The position numbers were made by a program, and so were the translations under genes. Positions 15,051 to 23,423 of a stretch of DNA of 25,694 nucleotides are shown here, one piece after another (position 1 is the stretch's first letter; every line of letters begins with the position of its first letter). This DNA comes from DATJGF01 sp035495315 (lineage in GTDB: Bacteria > Verrucomicrobiota > Verrucomicrobiia > Limisphaerales > UBA8199): contig DATJGF010000239.1 in the NCBI GenBank assembly GCA_035495315.1, positions 1-25,694 on the forward strand. The letters run 5' to 3'. A model generated the notes under the pieces. It worked only from the letters and a program-made list of their open reading frames with translations. It ran no database searches and was not told the DNA's origin.

Positions 15051-15080
15051 AAAAAAGCGCCCGCGGTTTCCCGTGAGCGC
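15051..15080 (-). terminator. Rho-independent terminator of the secG transcript
   Basis: On the minus strand GCGCTCACGG, loop GAAA, CCGCGGGCGC forms a 10-bp stem with one mismatch and one G-T pair, directly followed by six T (15051-15056). It lies 23 bp after the secG stop codon and ends the pgk-tpiA-secG direction of transcription. Confidence 0.8.
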
Positions 15081-15102
15081 CTCTCCAGAAAATCGATTCG
15101 CG

Positions 15103-15552
15103 TTATTTTGGCGCCGCGGGATTGGTGGGTACCGTAGCAGCGGCCGCATTAGTGTCTTCAACTTGAGGCGACATTAACGCATTTGTCGAGCTCGTCAGCG
15201 GCACAGCCGGTTTGGCAGGAGGTGTCGCCGAGCTCGATGCCGGGGCTGTGACCGGGGCCTGGCGCCCAGGTTGACCAATCAGCTGCTGGAATTTGCTGGT
15301 CGTCCGGGAATGAAACCGGCTTTGCATAATCGAAAGAATTACCGCCAGCACGAAAAACCCCGTCGCGGCGTATTTGGTAATCTGCGTCAGGACATTGCCT
15401 TTGCCGGCACCAAACAACGCGTCGGTCGCCGCACCGCCAAAAGCGACACCAGCACCGGCTTCTTTCTTCGGCAGCTGAATCAGCACCAGCAACACCAGTA
15501 AAACGCAATCCAGCACCATTACCAGGGTGAGCAAACCAATAACTAACGCCAT
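15103..15552 (-). CDS. secG: SecG, preprotein translocase subunit
   Basis: A 149-residue inner-membrane protein that assists SecYEG in protein export. The first membrane helix is LVIGLLTLVMVLDCVLLVLL. It is followed by the conserved cytoplasmic loop IQLPKKEAGAGVAFGGAATD and ALFGAGKGNVLTQITKYAA, then the second helix (TGFFVLAVILSIMQS). The C-terminal ~65 residues are a Pro/Ala/Ser/Thr-rich low-complexity tail that makes the protein longer than E. coli SecG (110 residues). It is the last gene of a tpiA-secG pair (15-bp gap), with a terminator just beyond, a common bacterial arrangement. Start ATG at 15552. Confidence 0.93.
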   Translation of the reverse strand: MALVIGLLTLVMVLDCVLLVLLVLIQLPKKEAGAGVAFGGAATDALFGAGKGNVLTQITKYAATGFFVLAVILSIMQSRFHSRTTSKFQQLIGQPGRQAPVTAPASSSATPPAKPAVPLTSSTNALMSPQVEDTNAAAATVPTNPAAPK

Positions 15553-15567
15553 AATTTATGTTCTCAG

Positions 15568-16332
15568 TTAGATCGAGCCCTTTATTATATCAGCAAAGCT
15601 CCGGGCTTCAAGCGAGGCCCCGCCCACCAGCGCGCCATCCACATCGGTTTGGCTCATCAATTCACGCGCGTTAGACGGTTTGACGCTGCCACCATACTGA
15701 ATCCGCACACGTCGAGCAACCGTTTCGTCGTACATTTTCACCAGCAACCCGCGGATAAAAGCGTGCGCCTCCTGCGCCTGCGCGGTCGTCGCGGTTTTGC
15801 CGGTTCCTATCGCCCAAACCGGCTCATATGCCAGAATGCTTTCAACCATCTGGTCCTTGCTTAATCCTGCCAGGCTGCCACGGACCTGCCGTTCGAGAAT
15901 CTTTTCGGTTTGACCCGCTTCCCGTTCGGCGAGCGTTTCGCCGATGCAAATAATGGGTTTGAGCGAGGCGCCGTGGGCCGCGAGGGCTTTCTTGGAAATC
16001 AACTCGTCGGATTCCTTTTGGTACTGTCTCCGTTCCGAGTGCCCCAGAATGACATAACGGACTGAAAACTCCTTGAGCATCACGGTCGCAATTTCTCCTG
16101 TGTAAGCGCCGACGTTGTGTTCGCTCATGTTCTGTGCGCCCAGGCGAATATTGGAATCCAGCACCGCCTTCGAGACTTCGGACAACGCCGTGAATGGTGG
16201 ACATATCACCATGTCCACCTCCTTCACGTTCGCCAGTTCGATTTTCAACAGCCGCACCAGGTCAAGACTTTCGGCAACCGTTTTGTTCATCTTCCAATTG
16301 CCGGCAATGATTAGTTTCCGTTCTTTGTTCAT
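15568..16332 (-). CDS. tpiA: Triose-phosphate isomerase
   Basis: A 254-residue cytoplasmic TIM-barrel enzyme interconverting dihydroxyacetone phosphate and glyceraldehyde 3-phosphate in glycolysis. All key motifs are present: GNWKMN with Lys14, GHSERR with His98, AYEPVWAIGTGKTAT with catalytic Glu170 and the flexible loop, and the phosphate-binding IQYGGSVKPSN and DGALVGGASL. Length is normal. It is followed after 15 bp by secG. The upstream pgk, on the same strand, is separated by 451 bp of repeats, so tpiA may depend on read-through or its own promoter. Start ATG at 16332; no strong ribosome site is seen. Confidence 0.97.
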   Translation of the reverse strand: MNKERKLIIAGNWKMNKTVAESLDLVRLLKIELANVKEVDMVICPPFTALSEVSKAVLDSNIRLGAQNMSEHNVGAYTGEIATVMLKEFSVRYVILGHSERRQYQKESDELISKKALAAHGASLKPIICIGETLAEREAGQTEKILERQVRGSLAGLSKDQMVESILAYEPVWAIGTGKTATTAQAQEAHAFIRGLLVKMYDETVARRVRIQYGGSVKPSNARELMSQTDVDGALVGGASLEARSFADIIKGSI

Positions 16333-16414
16333 GATTCGTTAGTAAAAAGTGCCAGGGCTGTTTCTTCTCTGCGAAGTGGTAATTTCATAAACGACTCCCC
16401 AAGAGGCTCGGTAC

Positions 16415-16670
16415 GACTCTCTGCAGGAGAGGAGGTTTCCTATTTGTTCTGGTTCGGCGCCATCAGGATCCGGCTGCCCCAGCCCCCTGAAACAAGCCCT
16501 TCTCCCTGGAAGACGCGGGCTGCGACTCCCTCTCCTCCTCTGGATCCTCTGGAGGAGAGGGTTGGGGAGAGGAGGTTTGGTATTTGTACTCCAACGGAGC
16601 CCGGCTACTGCATTCTCTGAAACGAGCCCCTCTCCCTGACCCTCTCCCCGCAAGCGGGGAGAGGGAACCG
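16415..16670. repeat. Family A hairpins between pgk and tpiA
   Basis: The 451-bp gap carries an 11-bp stem, CCCTCTCCTCC (16528-16538), with its complement (16551-16561) and a 12-nt loop. A second, perfect 12-bp stem CCCTCTCCCCGC (16640-16651), loop AA, complement (16654-16665), is a variant with changed stem bases on both sides. Two degenerate ~130-bp direct units start GAGGAGGTTTCCTATTTGT (about 16429) and GAGGAGGTTTGGTATTTGT (about 16570), both leading to CTGAAAC(A/G)AGCCC. The remaining ~80 bases on each side show nothing recognisable. Confidence 0.65.
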
Positions 16671-16783
16671 TCGACGTGGGTGGTGGTTCATTAAGATTCA
16701 TTTCGCTAGTGCAGAGACCGTTCGGTTGTGACGCATGTGACGAGGCGCGACAGTTCGGGACTGCTCGTTGGCAGCTCTCCACG

Positions 16784-18040
16784 TTACTTCTTATCCGAGA
16801 GGGCAGCGACACCCGGTAAAACTTTTCCTTCGAGGAACTCCAGACTGGCGCCGCCACCCGTGCTCATGAAAGTCACTTTGTCTCCCAGCTTGGCCTTGTT
16901 CAAGGCTTTGACGCTATCGCCACCGCCGATAATGCTCTTGGCTCCTTTTTGCGTCACATCGGCGACTGCGCGGGCGACGGCGTTCGTGCCTTCGGCAAAC
17001 CGCTTATCTTCGAACAGACCCATCGGGCCATTCCATAAAATCGTCCGTGACTTGGCAATTTCGTCCGAATAGTTCTTCACCGTCTGTGGACCAATGTCCA
17101 ACCCGGCGGCATTGTCCGGGCAGTCCAGGCTCGAGCTGACTCGCACGTTCTGGTAATCGATGACGGGTTTGCCTTTCTTATCAAGTTTCTCGGTCTTGAC
17201 CGGCTCCGCAACGACGTCATCAACCGGCAGCAGGAACTTAACATTGCGCTGCTTGGCCTTATTTAGAGCCGAAACCGCGGTTTCGGTTTTATCGGCTTCT
17301 ACCAGCGATTTGCCAGTTTTATGTCCTTGCGCCAGTCTGAATGTGTAAGCCATCGCCCCACCGATCAGCAGCGCGTCTGCTTTTTCCAATAGTCGGTCGA
17401 TCACCTGAATCTTGTCGGAGACTTTGGCTCCGCCCAGAATCACCACAAAGGGTGGCGCCGGGTTGTCGAGTTCCTCGCCCAAGAACTTCAGTTCCCGTTC
17501 CATCAGCAAACCAGCCGCGCACTGCCCGCCGCGGCGAGCTACGACCCGCGCGACTCCCTCGGTGGAGGCATGCGCCCGATGTGCCGCGCCGAAGGCATCG
17601 TTAACATATACCTCCGCGACTTTGGCCAGCTTCTCCGCAAACGCCGGGTCGTTGGTCTCTTCCTCGTTGTAGTATCGAACATTTTCCAACAAAAGCACGT
17701 CCCCCGGTTTGAGGACTTCCGCAGTTTTTTCGACTTTTTCGCCGATGCAATCATCGACAAAAGCAACTGCGCGCCCCAACAATTCTGCCAATTTCACCGC
17801 AACGGGGCGGAGCGACATCGAAGCTTCCCGCTTGCCCTTGGGACGTCCAAGATGCGCCGCCAGGATCAATTTGCCCCCTTGCTCAATCAGCAAACGAAGG
17901 GTCGGCAACGTCTCCACAATACGCGTCGCATCCGTGATTGCCATTTGCCCGTCCTTTTCCTCCAGCGGGACATTGTAATCGACGCGAACAAAGACGCGTT
18001 TGCCGCGCACGTTCAAATCTCGGACCGTTAATTTTGGCAT
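16784..18040 (-). CDS. pgk: Phosphoglycerate kinase
   Basis: A 418-residue cytoplasmic glycolytic enzyme transferring phosphate from 1,3-bisphosphoglycerate to ADP. The N-domain signature is KRVFVRVDYNVPLEE, followed by LILAAHLGRPKG, LLLENVRYYNEEE and VNDAFGAAHRAHAST. Nucleotide-domain motifs include VVILGGAKVSDKI, LWNGPMGLFED and SIIGGGDSVKAL, with the C-terminal STGGGASLEFLEGK. Length is typical. The start is ATG at 18040, with AGGA 9 bases upstream. It heads the pgk-tpiA-secG set. No gap gene precedes it in the window; instead a lipoate ligase gene lies upstream on the same strand, 169 bp away. Confidence 0.97.
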   Translation of the reverse strand: MPKLTVRDLNVRGKRVFVRVDYNVPLEEKDGQMAITDATRIVETLPTLRLLIEQGGKLILAAHLGRPKGKREASMSLRPVAVKLAELLGRAVAFVDDCIGEKVEKTAEVLKPGDVLLLENVRYYNEEETNDPAFAEKLAKVAEVYVNDAFGAAHRAHASTEGVARVVARRGGQCAAGLLMERELKFLGEELDNPAPPFVVILGGAKVSDKIQVIDRLLEKADALLIGGAMAYTFRLAQGHKTGKSLVEADKTETAVSALNKAKQRNVKFLLPVDDVVAEPVKTEKLDKKGKPVIDYQNVRVSSSLDCPDNAAGLDIGPQTVKNYSDEIAKSRTILWNGPMGLFEDKRFAEGTNAVARAVADVTQKGAKSIIGGGDSVKALNKAKLGDKVTFMSTGGGASLEFLEGKVLPGVAALSDKK

Positions 18041-18119
18041 AACTCAAGTTCCTGAATAAGGGGGCAGAGCATAACGTAGGCTGCTGAGGTGTCAATGTTC
18101 GAAGGAGGCGTTTTGGAGT

Positions 18120-18172
18120 GGCCGCCTCAGCGAGGCGGCCCTACCTGGTAAGCTGGCTCGCCGAGGCGGCCG
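18120..18172. repeat. REP-like hairpin (family C), second location
   Basis: GGCCGCCTC (18120-18128), loop AGC, GAGGCGGCC (18132-18140) forms a perfect 9-bp hairpin followed by CTACC. Read on the minus strand it begins GGTAGGGCCGCCTCGC, matching GGTAGGGACGGCTCGC at 205-220. The stem bases differ on both sides between the two sites, so pairing is conserved. A degenerate second copy, GGCTCGCCGAGGCGGCC, lies at about 18155-18171. Confidence 0.6.
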
Positions 18173-18192
18173 TTCAAGCCGCTCAAGTCGCC

Positions 18193-18209
18193 TAACGTCG
18201 TCTCCTACA
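18193..18209. repeat. Family D 17-mer abutting the lplA stop codon
   Basis: Its reverse complement, TGTAGGAGACGACGTTA, matches 16 of 17 bases with 1001-1017, the outer end of the foldback element. It ends at the base before the lplA stop codon. Confidence 0.55.
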
Positions 18210-18935
18210 TTAAAACTTCAGATTCCATTCGTCGCGCCGGTATTTCTGTTCGACGAGGCTGCTAATTTGGTCGTAGGGAATCTGTCGGAGCGCCTCTTGG
18301 GTGCCCCAGGTTTTTAGCAGCGCCGCTTTGATCAAATGGGCCGGCACTTTGAGGTTGACTAAAAAATCAGTATGCGAGCGGTCGGCGCGGTAGTCGGGGC
18401 GGCGAGTCGGTAATGGGAGAGCCTTTTCGACGAGACCGATGTCCAGATGCAACAGAAAGGATCCGTGAAACAACAGAACCTTTTGGCGGCGGCGCTGGGA
18501 ATTGCCCGAGAACTTTAATCCGCCAATCGCCAGGTCAGTTTGACCTCGTCTTTCGACGGTGGCCCCCAGCAACGCGGTCATCGCCCGTTGGTGGCGTTGC
18601 AGGACAAATTCGTTTGTGCCCGGAATGCTTTGAAGCGCCTCCGATTCATCACACCTCAGCACCAGTGAATAATTCAAACACCCGGGCCCCTGCAAAACGG
18701 TTCCTCCGCCACTGCACCGTCGCAGCATCGGGATGTCAAACTGTTGGCAAAAGCCCAGGTTGACCTCAGTCGCCATCCGGTTCCCATACCCGACGACAAC
18801 AAAATACCGTGCCGGTTCCCAAAATCGCAAAATTCCGTCGGCGCCGCCCGATTCGCACAATTCGAGCAGCGCTTCGTCACAGGCAAGATTCTCCTCCGCG
18901 GTAGGCAGAGTCAGGTCGCAGTATTTCACATCCAC
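18210..18935 (-). CDS. lplA: Lipoate-protein ligase A family protein
   Basis: A 241-residue cytoplasmic enzyme predicted to attach lipoate to lipoyl domains, in particular AceF encoded divergently next door. ENLACDEALLELC is the N-terminal family motif. LRRCSGGGTVLQGPGCLNYS (71-90) is the ligand loop. TDLAIGGLKFSGNSQRRR contains the conserved Lys141, preceded by Asp134, as in LplA; it has no cysteine at the LipM-type position, unlike the paralogue at 295-987. It lacks a long C-terminal accessory domain. The start is GTG at 18935, and no in-frame ATG is available. A motif shared with the other transferase gene lies 34 bp upstream (18971-18991). Adjacency to the pyruvate dehydrogenase cluster supports a lipoylation role; ligase versus octanoyltransferase activity is not settled by sequence alone. 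Confidence 0.87.
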   Translation of the reverse strand: MDVKYCDLTLPTAEENLACDEALLELCESGGADGILRFWEPARYFVVVGYGNRMATEVNLGFCQQFDIPMLRRCSGGGTVLQGPGCLNYSLVLRCDESEALQSIPGTNEFVLQRHQRAMTALLGATVERRGQTDLAIGGLKFSGNSQRRRQKVLLFHGSFLLHLDIGLVEKALPLPTRRPDYRADRSHTDFLVNLKVPAHLIKAALLKTWGTQEALRQIPYDQISSLVEQKYRRDEWNLKF

Positions 18936-19263
18936 GCGAAAGCTAAAGGTGTCTCCGAGCTTAACATTGGAGGAGACAACGTGGGGAGGCTGTGACTGGT
19001 GCCGAAACGCCCGAGTACTTTGGCCTCACGTCGGCTTCTACAACGCGGTTTTTCACCCCTTCTAAGATGTTGGAGCGGCATAAAATCGCACTGGCCGCAT
19101 CATTTTGCCTTTTTCGTGTCTGATTAGCGGTTTCATCCTTATAATTTTGCTGACAGGTGTTATACTATTTGGTTGGCAGCGGGCTTGCCTTTCGGTCTAA
19201 TGCGGCGCGCTTTTGGACCCCGTGCCTTGACATAAGGACGCCCTGAGCTTAACGAAATCCATT
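18936..19263. other. Divergent regulatory region between lplA and aceE
   Basis: No gene is seen in these 328 bases. On the lplA side it holds the family D 21-mer at 18971-18991, which matches 1004-1024 at 18 of 21 positions (all differences transitions). On the aceE side it is AT-rich from about 19080 to 19170 and contains the candidate promoter described separately. TTGACA occurs at 19227-19232, but the sequence 17 bp further on (TAACGA) is a poor -10 and too near the start codon. Confidence 0.5.
19158..19166 (+). promoter_or_regulatory. Candidate extended -10 promoter for aceE-aceF-lpd
   Basis: TGTTATACT fits the extended -10 pattern TGnTATAAT with one mismatch, in an AT-rich stretch about 98 bases before the aceE start codon. 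No good -35 box is present at the expected distance, as allowed for extended -10 promoters. Prediction only. Confidence 0.35.
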
Positions 19264-21990
19264 TTGAGTGACAAAGTGAAAGTGACGAATAAAGCGGAAA
19301 AGAGTTCGACGCCTGAACTGCATGTCTTGCCGCCGCCCAACGGCCGGGCTGAGGATCAAATCCTGGAGTCGCTAGGGTCTGTTGTCGAGTACACGTTGCG
19401 ACAGCAGGCGCCCGGCAGCACGAGCCGATTCCTCGGCACTTTAACCGACCGTCTCCGCCAGGAAGGGATCGAGGCCCCGCGCGTCGTCAGCACTCCGTAT
19501 GTCAATACGATCCCCGTTGAAAAGCAGGCGCCGTTTCCCGGCGACTGGGAGATGGAGCGTCGTATCAAGAGCTTCGTCCGCTGGAATGCCATGGCGATGG
19601 TCGTGAACGCTAATCGCACTCATAGCGGCCTGGGCGGCCATATTTCGACCTACGCTTCCGCCGCGACCCTCTACGAAGTCGCCTTTAACCACTTCCTCCG
19701 CGCGCGCACCGACGATTTCGTCGGCGACATGGTTTATTTCCAGGGCCACGCCACACCCGGCATTTATGCCCGAGCTTTTCTCGAAGGCCGGCTCGACGAA
19801 CAGCACCTCCAAAATTTCAGGCAGGAACTGGGCGAGACTCCCGGCTTATCTTCTTATCCGCATCCGTACCTGATGCCTGATTTTTGGCAGTTCCCAACCG
19901 TTTCGATGGGCTTGGGACCGCTAATGTCGATTTATCAGGCACGCTTCAACCGTTACCTCCGCGCCCGCGGGCTGACGAATGGAGAAGAGCCGAAGGTCTA
20001 TGCTTTCGTGGGAGACGGCGAAACGGACGAACCGGAGACACTCGGCTCGCTGACGCTGGCTTCGCGTGAGAACCTCGATAATTTGATTTGGGTCATCAAC
20101 TGCAATTTGCAGCGGCTGGACGGACCGGTTCGTGGCAACGGCAAGATCATCCAGGAACTCGAGGCGTCCTTCCAAGGCGCAGGCTGGAATGTCATCAAGG
20201 TGATTTGGGGATCCGACTGGGATAAGCTTCTGGCTGCCGATAAAAGCGGGCTGCTCATCCGGCGAATGGAAGAAGCCGTCGACGGCGATTATCAAAAATA
20301 CTCTGTCGAGCCTGGCAGCTATACGCGCAAACATTTCTTTGGCAAATACCCGGAACTGCTCGAGTTGGTCAACCACCTCACCGACGAGCAGATCCAGAAA
20401 CTGCTCCGCGGCGGGCATGATTCACGAAAGGTTTATGCCGCTTACCGCGCCGCCCAAGAGCAGCGCGGCAAACCGACCGTTATTCTGGCCAAAACGATAA
20501 AGGGCTATGGTTTGGGCGAAGCCGGAGAAGGCCGCAATATCACCCATCAGCAAAAAAAGCTGAATGAAAAGGAACTGCGCGAGTTCCGCGAACGATTTGG
20601 CATTCCTATCAATGACGAGGAGATTGCCGAGACACCTTTCTTTCGTCCACCACCGCAAAGCGTCGAGCGGCAGTATCTGGTAAATCGCCGCAAGAAGTTA
20701 GGAGGCTTTTTACCGCAGCGGGTTGTTAACGCGGCGCCGATCGAGGTACCGAAACAGGACTTGTTTGCTGAGTTGCTGAAAGGTTCGGGCAAATTCGAAA
20801 TGTCGACGACGATGGGATTTGTTCGGTTGCTCAGTTTGCTTGTGCGGAACAAGGCTATCGGTAAGCAGATCGTTCCCATTATACCGGACGAGGCGCGCAC
20901 TTTCGGGCTCGACGCGCTGTTCCGGGAAATTGGTATCTACTCCTCGAAAGGACAGCTTTACGAGCCCGTCGATAAGAAATCGCTGCTCTATTATCACGAA
21001 GCCAAGGACGGACAGATTCTCGAGGAAGGGATCACAGAAGCGGGCTCGATGGCTTCGTTTATCGCCGCCGGCACCTCCTATGCAACCCAGGGGCGCCATA
21101 TGATCCCGTTTTACATCTATTATTCGATGTTTGGGTTCCAGCGGATTGGCGACCTGATGTGGCTCGCGGGCGATATCAAGGCAAAAGGCTTTTTGCTCGG
21201 AGCGACCTCGGGCCGCACCACGCTTAATGGCGAGGGCCTCCAGCACCAGGACGGCCATAGCGTGCTGCTTTCGAGCACCATCCCGACCCTTGTCAGCTAC
21301 GACCCGGCGTTCACCTACGAGTTGGCCGTGATCATTGCAGACGGCATGCGCCGCATGTACCAGGACGGCGAAGATCTTTTCTATTATCTAACTCTATATA
21401 ACGAGAACTACCCTATGCCCGCTTTGCCGGAGGGGGCCCAGGAAGGGATTCTCAAAGGACTTTATAAATTCAAGCCGGGGCCAGAAGCTGGCTCGCTCAA
21501 AGCGCAAATCTTCGGCAGCGGCCCCATCCTGCGCCAGGCATCCCACGCACAGCAGATCCTGGCTGAACAATTTGGTGTGTCAGCCGATGTCTGGAGCGCC
21601 ACCAGCTACAAACTTCTCCGTAATGATGCGCTGCGAGTGAAGCGCTGGAATATGCTGCACCCTGGCGAGACCCCGAAACGTTCGTACCTGGAAGAGTTGC
21701 TGGCCAACGAAAAAGGCCCTTTTATTGCCGTTTCGGACAACATCAAATTAGTCCCCGACCAGATCGCACCGTGGGTCCCCGGCGGATTGACCACGCTCGG
21801 AACCGACGGCTTTGGCCGCAGTGATACGCGCGAACGTTTGCGGCGCTTCTTCGAAGTGGATGCCGAGTTAATCGTCGTGGCCACTCTCTATGCATTGGCT
21901 GAAAAAGGGCAAATCGAACGGCGACGCGTCGCCGATGCGATTCGCAAGCTGGAGGTTGATCCGGCTAAGGCTTACCCGCAAATCATTTGA
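19264..21990 (+). CDS. aceE: Pyruvate dehydrogenase E1 component, homodimeric type
   Basis: A 908-residue thiamine-diphosphate enzyme that decarboxylates pyruvate and passes the acetyl group to the lipoyl domain of AceF. It follows E. coli AceE (887 residues) closely: GGHISTYASAATLYEVAFNH, VYFQGHATPGIYARAFLEGR, SSYPHPYLMPDFWQFPTVSM. The cofactor motif runs from GDG (250-252) to NCNLQRLDGPVRGNGK, with exactly 26 residues between GDG and NCN. Later regions include TIKGYGLGEAGEGRNITHQ, PDEARTFGLDALFREIGIYS and GLQHQDGHS. The start is taken as TTG at 19264, because an in-frame stop lies at 19228-19230 and no ATG intervenes; GTG at 19276 is an alternative. It is first in aceE-aceF-lpd, divergent from lplA. 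Confidence 0.96.
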   Translation: MSDKVKVTNKAEKSSTPELHVLPPPNGRAEDQILESLGSVVEYTLRQQAPGSTSRFLGTLTDRLRQEGIEAPRVVSTPYVNTIPVEKQAPFPGDWEMERRIKSFVRWNAMAMVVNANRTHSGLGGHISTYASAATLYEVAFNHFLRARTDDFVGDMVYFQGHATPGIYARAFLEGRLDEQHLQNFRQELGETPGLSSYPHPYLMPDFWQFPTVSMGLGPLMSIYQARFNRYLRARGLTNGEEPKVYAFVGDGETDEPETLGSLTLASRENLDNLIWVINCNLQRLDGPVRGNGKIIQELEASFQGAGWNVIKVIWGSDWDKLLAADKSGLLIRRMEEAVDGDYQKYSVEPGSYTRKHFFGKYPELLELVNHLTDEQIQKLLRGGHDSRKVYAAYRAAQEQRGKPTVILAKTIKGYGLGEAGEGRNITHQQKKLNEKELREFRERFGIPINDEEIAETPFFRPPPQSVERQYLVNRRKKLGGFLPQRVVNAAPIEVPKQDLFAELLKGSGKFEMSTTMGFVRLLSLLVRNKAIGKQIVPIIPDEARTFGLDALFREIGIYSSKGQLYEPVDKKSLLYYHEAKDGQILEEGITEAGSMASFIAAGTSYATQGRHMIPFYIYYSMFGFQRIGDLMWLAGDIKAKGFLLGATSGRTTLNGEGLQHQDGHSVLLSSTIPTLVSYDPAFTYELAVIIADGMRRMYQDGEDLFYYLTLYNENYPMPALPEGAQEGILKGLYKFKPGPEAGSLKAQIFGSGPILRQASHAQQILAEQFGVSADVWSATSYKLLRNDALRVKRWNMLHPGETPKRSYLEELLANEKGPFIAVSDNIKLVPDQIAPWVPGGLTTLGTDGFGRSDTRERLRRFFEVDAELIVVATLYALAEKGQIERRRVADAIRKLEVDPAKAYPQII

Positions 21991-22064
21991 CGCCGCTCGG
22001 CGCGCAGCCCTCATGTGCCGCGCAAGCCGATTTCAGCGCAGGTCGTAACCGACACAAAACTAAA

Positions 22065-23357
22065 ATGGACTTGAAACTTCCTAATTTGGGTGAAGGCGCC
22101 GATTCCGGCACTGTCGTGAATCTTTTTGTCAAAGAGGGCGATCAAATCACCCAAGACCAGCCGATCCTCGAGCTCGAAAACGAAAAAGCCGTTGCTACCA
22201 TCCCCTCGACCTCAGCGGGCACCGTCACCCGATTATTCGTCAAGACCGGCGACAAGATCAGTGTTGGGCAGAGAATCCTGACATTGAGTGAAGCTGGAGA
22301 CGCCGCCGCTCCGGCAGTCCCGGCAAAAGCCGAAGCGAAACCGCAGGAAGTGAAATCTGCCGGCCGCTCCGTCGAAGTCGAACCCAAAGAAGAACCGGAA
22401 CCGGAAACCGTCTCATCAAAGAACGATTTGCCTGCGGCGGCCGCGCCCTCGATCCGCAAATTGGCGAGGGATCTCGGAATTGATCTGACCAAGGTGCGTG
22501 GCAGCGCGCGCGGCGGCAGAATCGTGCTGGAAGATGTCCGCGCATATATTCAGCGCCTGCAGCGCCTGGCGGCTGAACCTCGGACGGCGGCCACTGCTGC
22601 TGCCCCGACTACGAAACCGGCCGCTGAACCGATCGACTTCTCGAAATGGGGATCCGTCACGCGTAAACCGCTCTCGCCCTTGCGCCAGGTTATCGCCCGC
22701 CGCATGCTCGAAAACTGGAACGCGGTACCCCACGTCACGCAGTTCGACGAGATCGACATCACCCAGCTTAACCTGCTAAGAAAAAAATATACGACCGCCT
22801 TCGAACAAAAAGGCGCGCGCCTGACTCTGACCGGCTTTGCCCTTAAGGCAGTCGTCGACACTCTCAAGAAGCATCCGGTATTTAACTCCAGCCTGGATGA
22901 CGCGGCCCAGGAGCTTGTGTTCAAGGACTATTATCACATCGGCGTTGCAGTCGATACGGATGCCGGGCTGATCGTGCCGGTCATACGCGACGTGGACAAA
23001 AAGACAGTTTTCGATCTCTCCAAAGAGCTGGAAGACTTAGCGAAAAAGGCTCGGGACCGAAAGGTTTCCGCCGAAGAACTTAAAGGCGGCACGTTCACAA
23101 TTTCAAACCAGGGCGGCATAGGAGGCGCGCAGTTCACTCCGATCGTCAATAAGCCCGAAGTCGCCATTCTAGGGCTTGGACGTGGTGTTCTCAAGCCGGT
23201 CGTGCGCGGCGATAAGATTGAACCACGCTTAATGATGCCGATCGGTTTGTCGTATGATCATCGGGTGATCGATGGGGGCATGGCGGCACGCTTCACCGTG
23301 GATCTGACAAAGGCATTCGAACATTTTAGTGAAGAAGCAGTAAAGGGAGGAGTGTAA
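22065..23357 (+). CDS. aceF: Dihydrolipoamide acetyltransferase (pyruvate dehydrogenase E2)
   Basis: A 430-residue core subunit. Residues 1-80 are a single lipoyl domain (MDLKLPNLGEG, with the lipoylated Lys41 in ENEKAVA). An Ala/Pro/Glu-rich linker follows, then the E1/E3-binding domain (APSIRKLARDLGIDLTKVRG) and a second Ala/Pro-rich linker. The catalytic domain contains NAVPHVTQFDEIDIT, TISNQGGIGGAQFTPIVN and YDHRVIDGG with catalytic His399 and Asp403. The start is the ATG at 22065, where the lipoyl domain begins; an in-frame TTG at 21987 overlapping the aceE stop would add 26 residues without domain character. It lies 74 bp after aceE and 66 bp before lpd. One lipoyl domain, rather than the three of E. 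coli AceF, is unremarkable for bacteria. Confidence 0.96.
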   Translation: MDLKLPNLGEGADSGTVVNLFVKEGDQITQDQPILELENEKAVATIPSTSAGTVTRLFVKTGDKISVGQRILTLSEAGDAAAPAVPAKAEAKPQEVKSAGRSVEVEPKEEPEPETVSSKNDLPAAAAPSIRKLARDLGIDLTKVRGSARGGRIVLEDVRAYIQRLQRLAAEPRTAATAAAPTTKPAAEPIDFSKWGSVTRKPLSPLRQVIARRMLENWNAVPHVTQFDEIDITQLNLLRKKYTTAFEQKGARLTLTGFALKAVVDTLKKHPVFNSSLDDAAQELVFKDYYHIGVAVDTDAGLIVPVIRDVDKKTVFDLSKELEDLAKKARDRKVSAEELKGGTFTISNQGGIGGAQFTPIVNKPEVAILGLGRGVLKPVVRGDKIEPRLMMPIGLSYDHRVIDGGMAARFTVDLTKAFEHFSEEAVKGGV

Positions 23358-23423
23358 TGATTCCTCTGCCGCCAATCCCATGACTCCGTAACCCCAATAC
23401 TCCATCACTCCATTTTCCTATTC

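Noticed and set aside
19227..19255. TTGACA with a downstream TAACGA as the aceE promoter
   Set aside because: The -10 match is poor and transcription would begin at or beyond the start codon. The extended -10 at 19158 is a better candidate.
21987..22064. Upstream TTG start extending aceF by 26 residues and overlapping the aceE stop
   Set aside because: The lipoyl domain begins exactly at the ATG at 22065, and the added residues have no domain or signal character.
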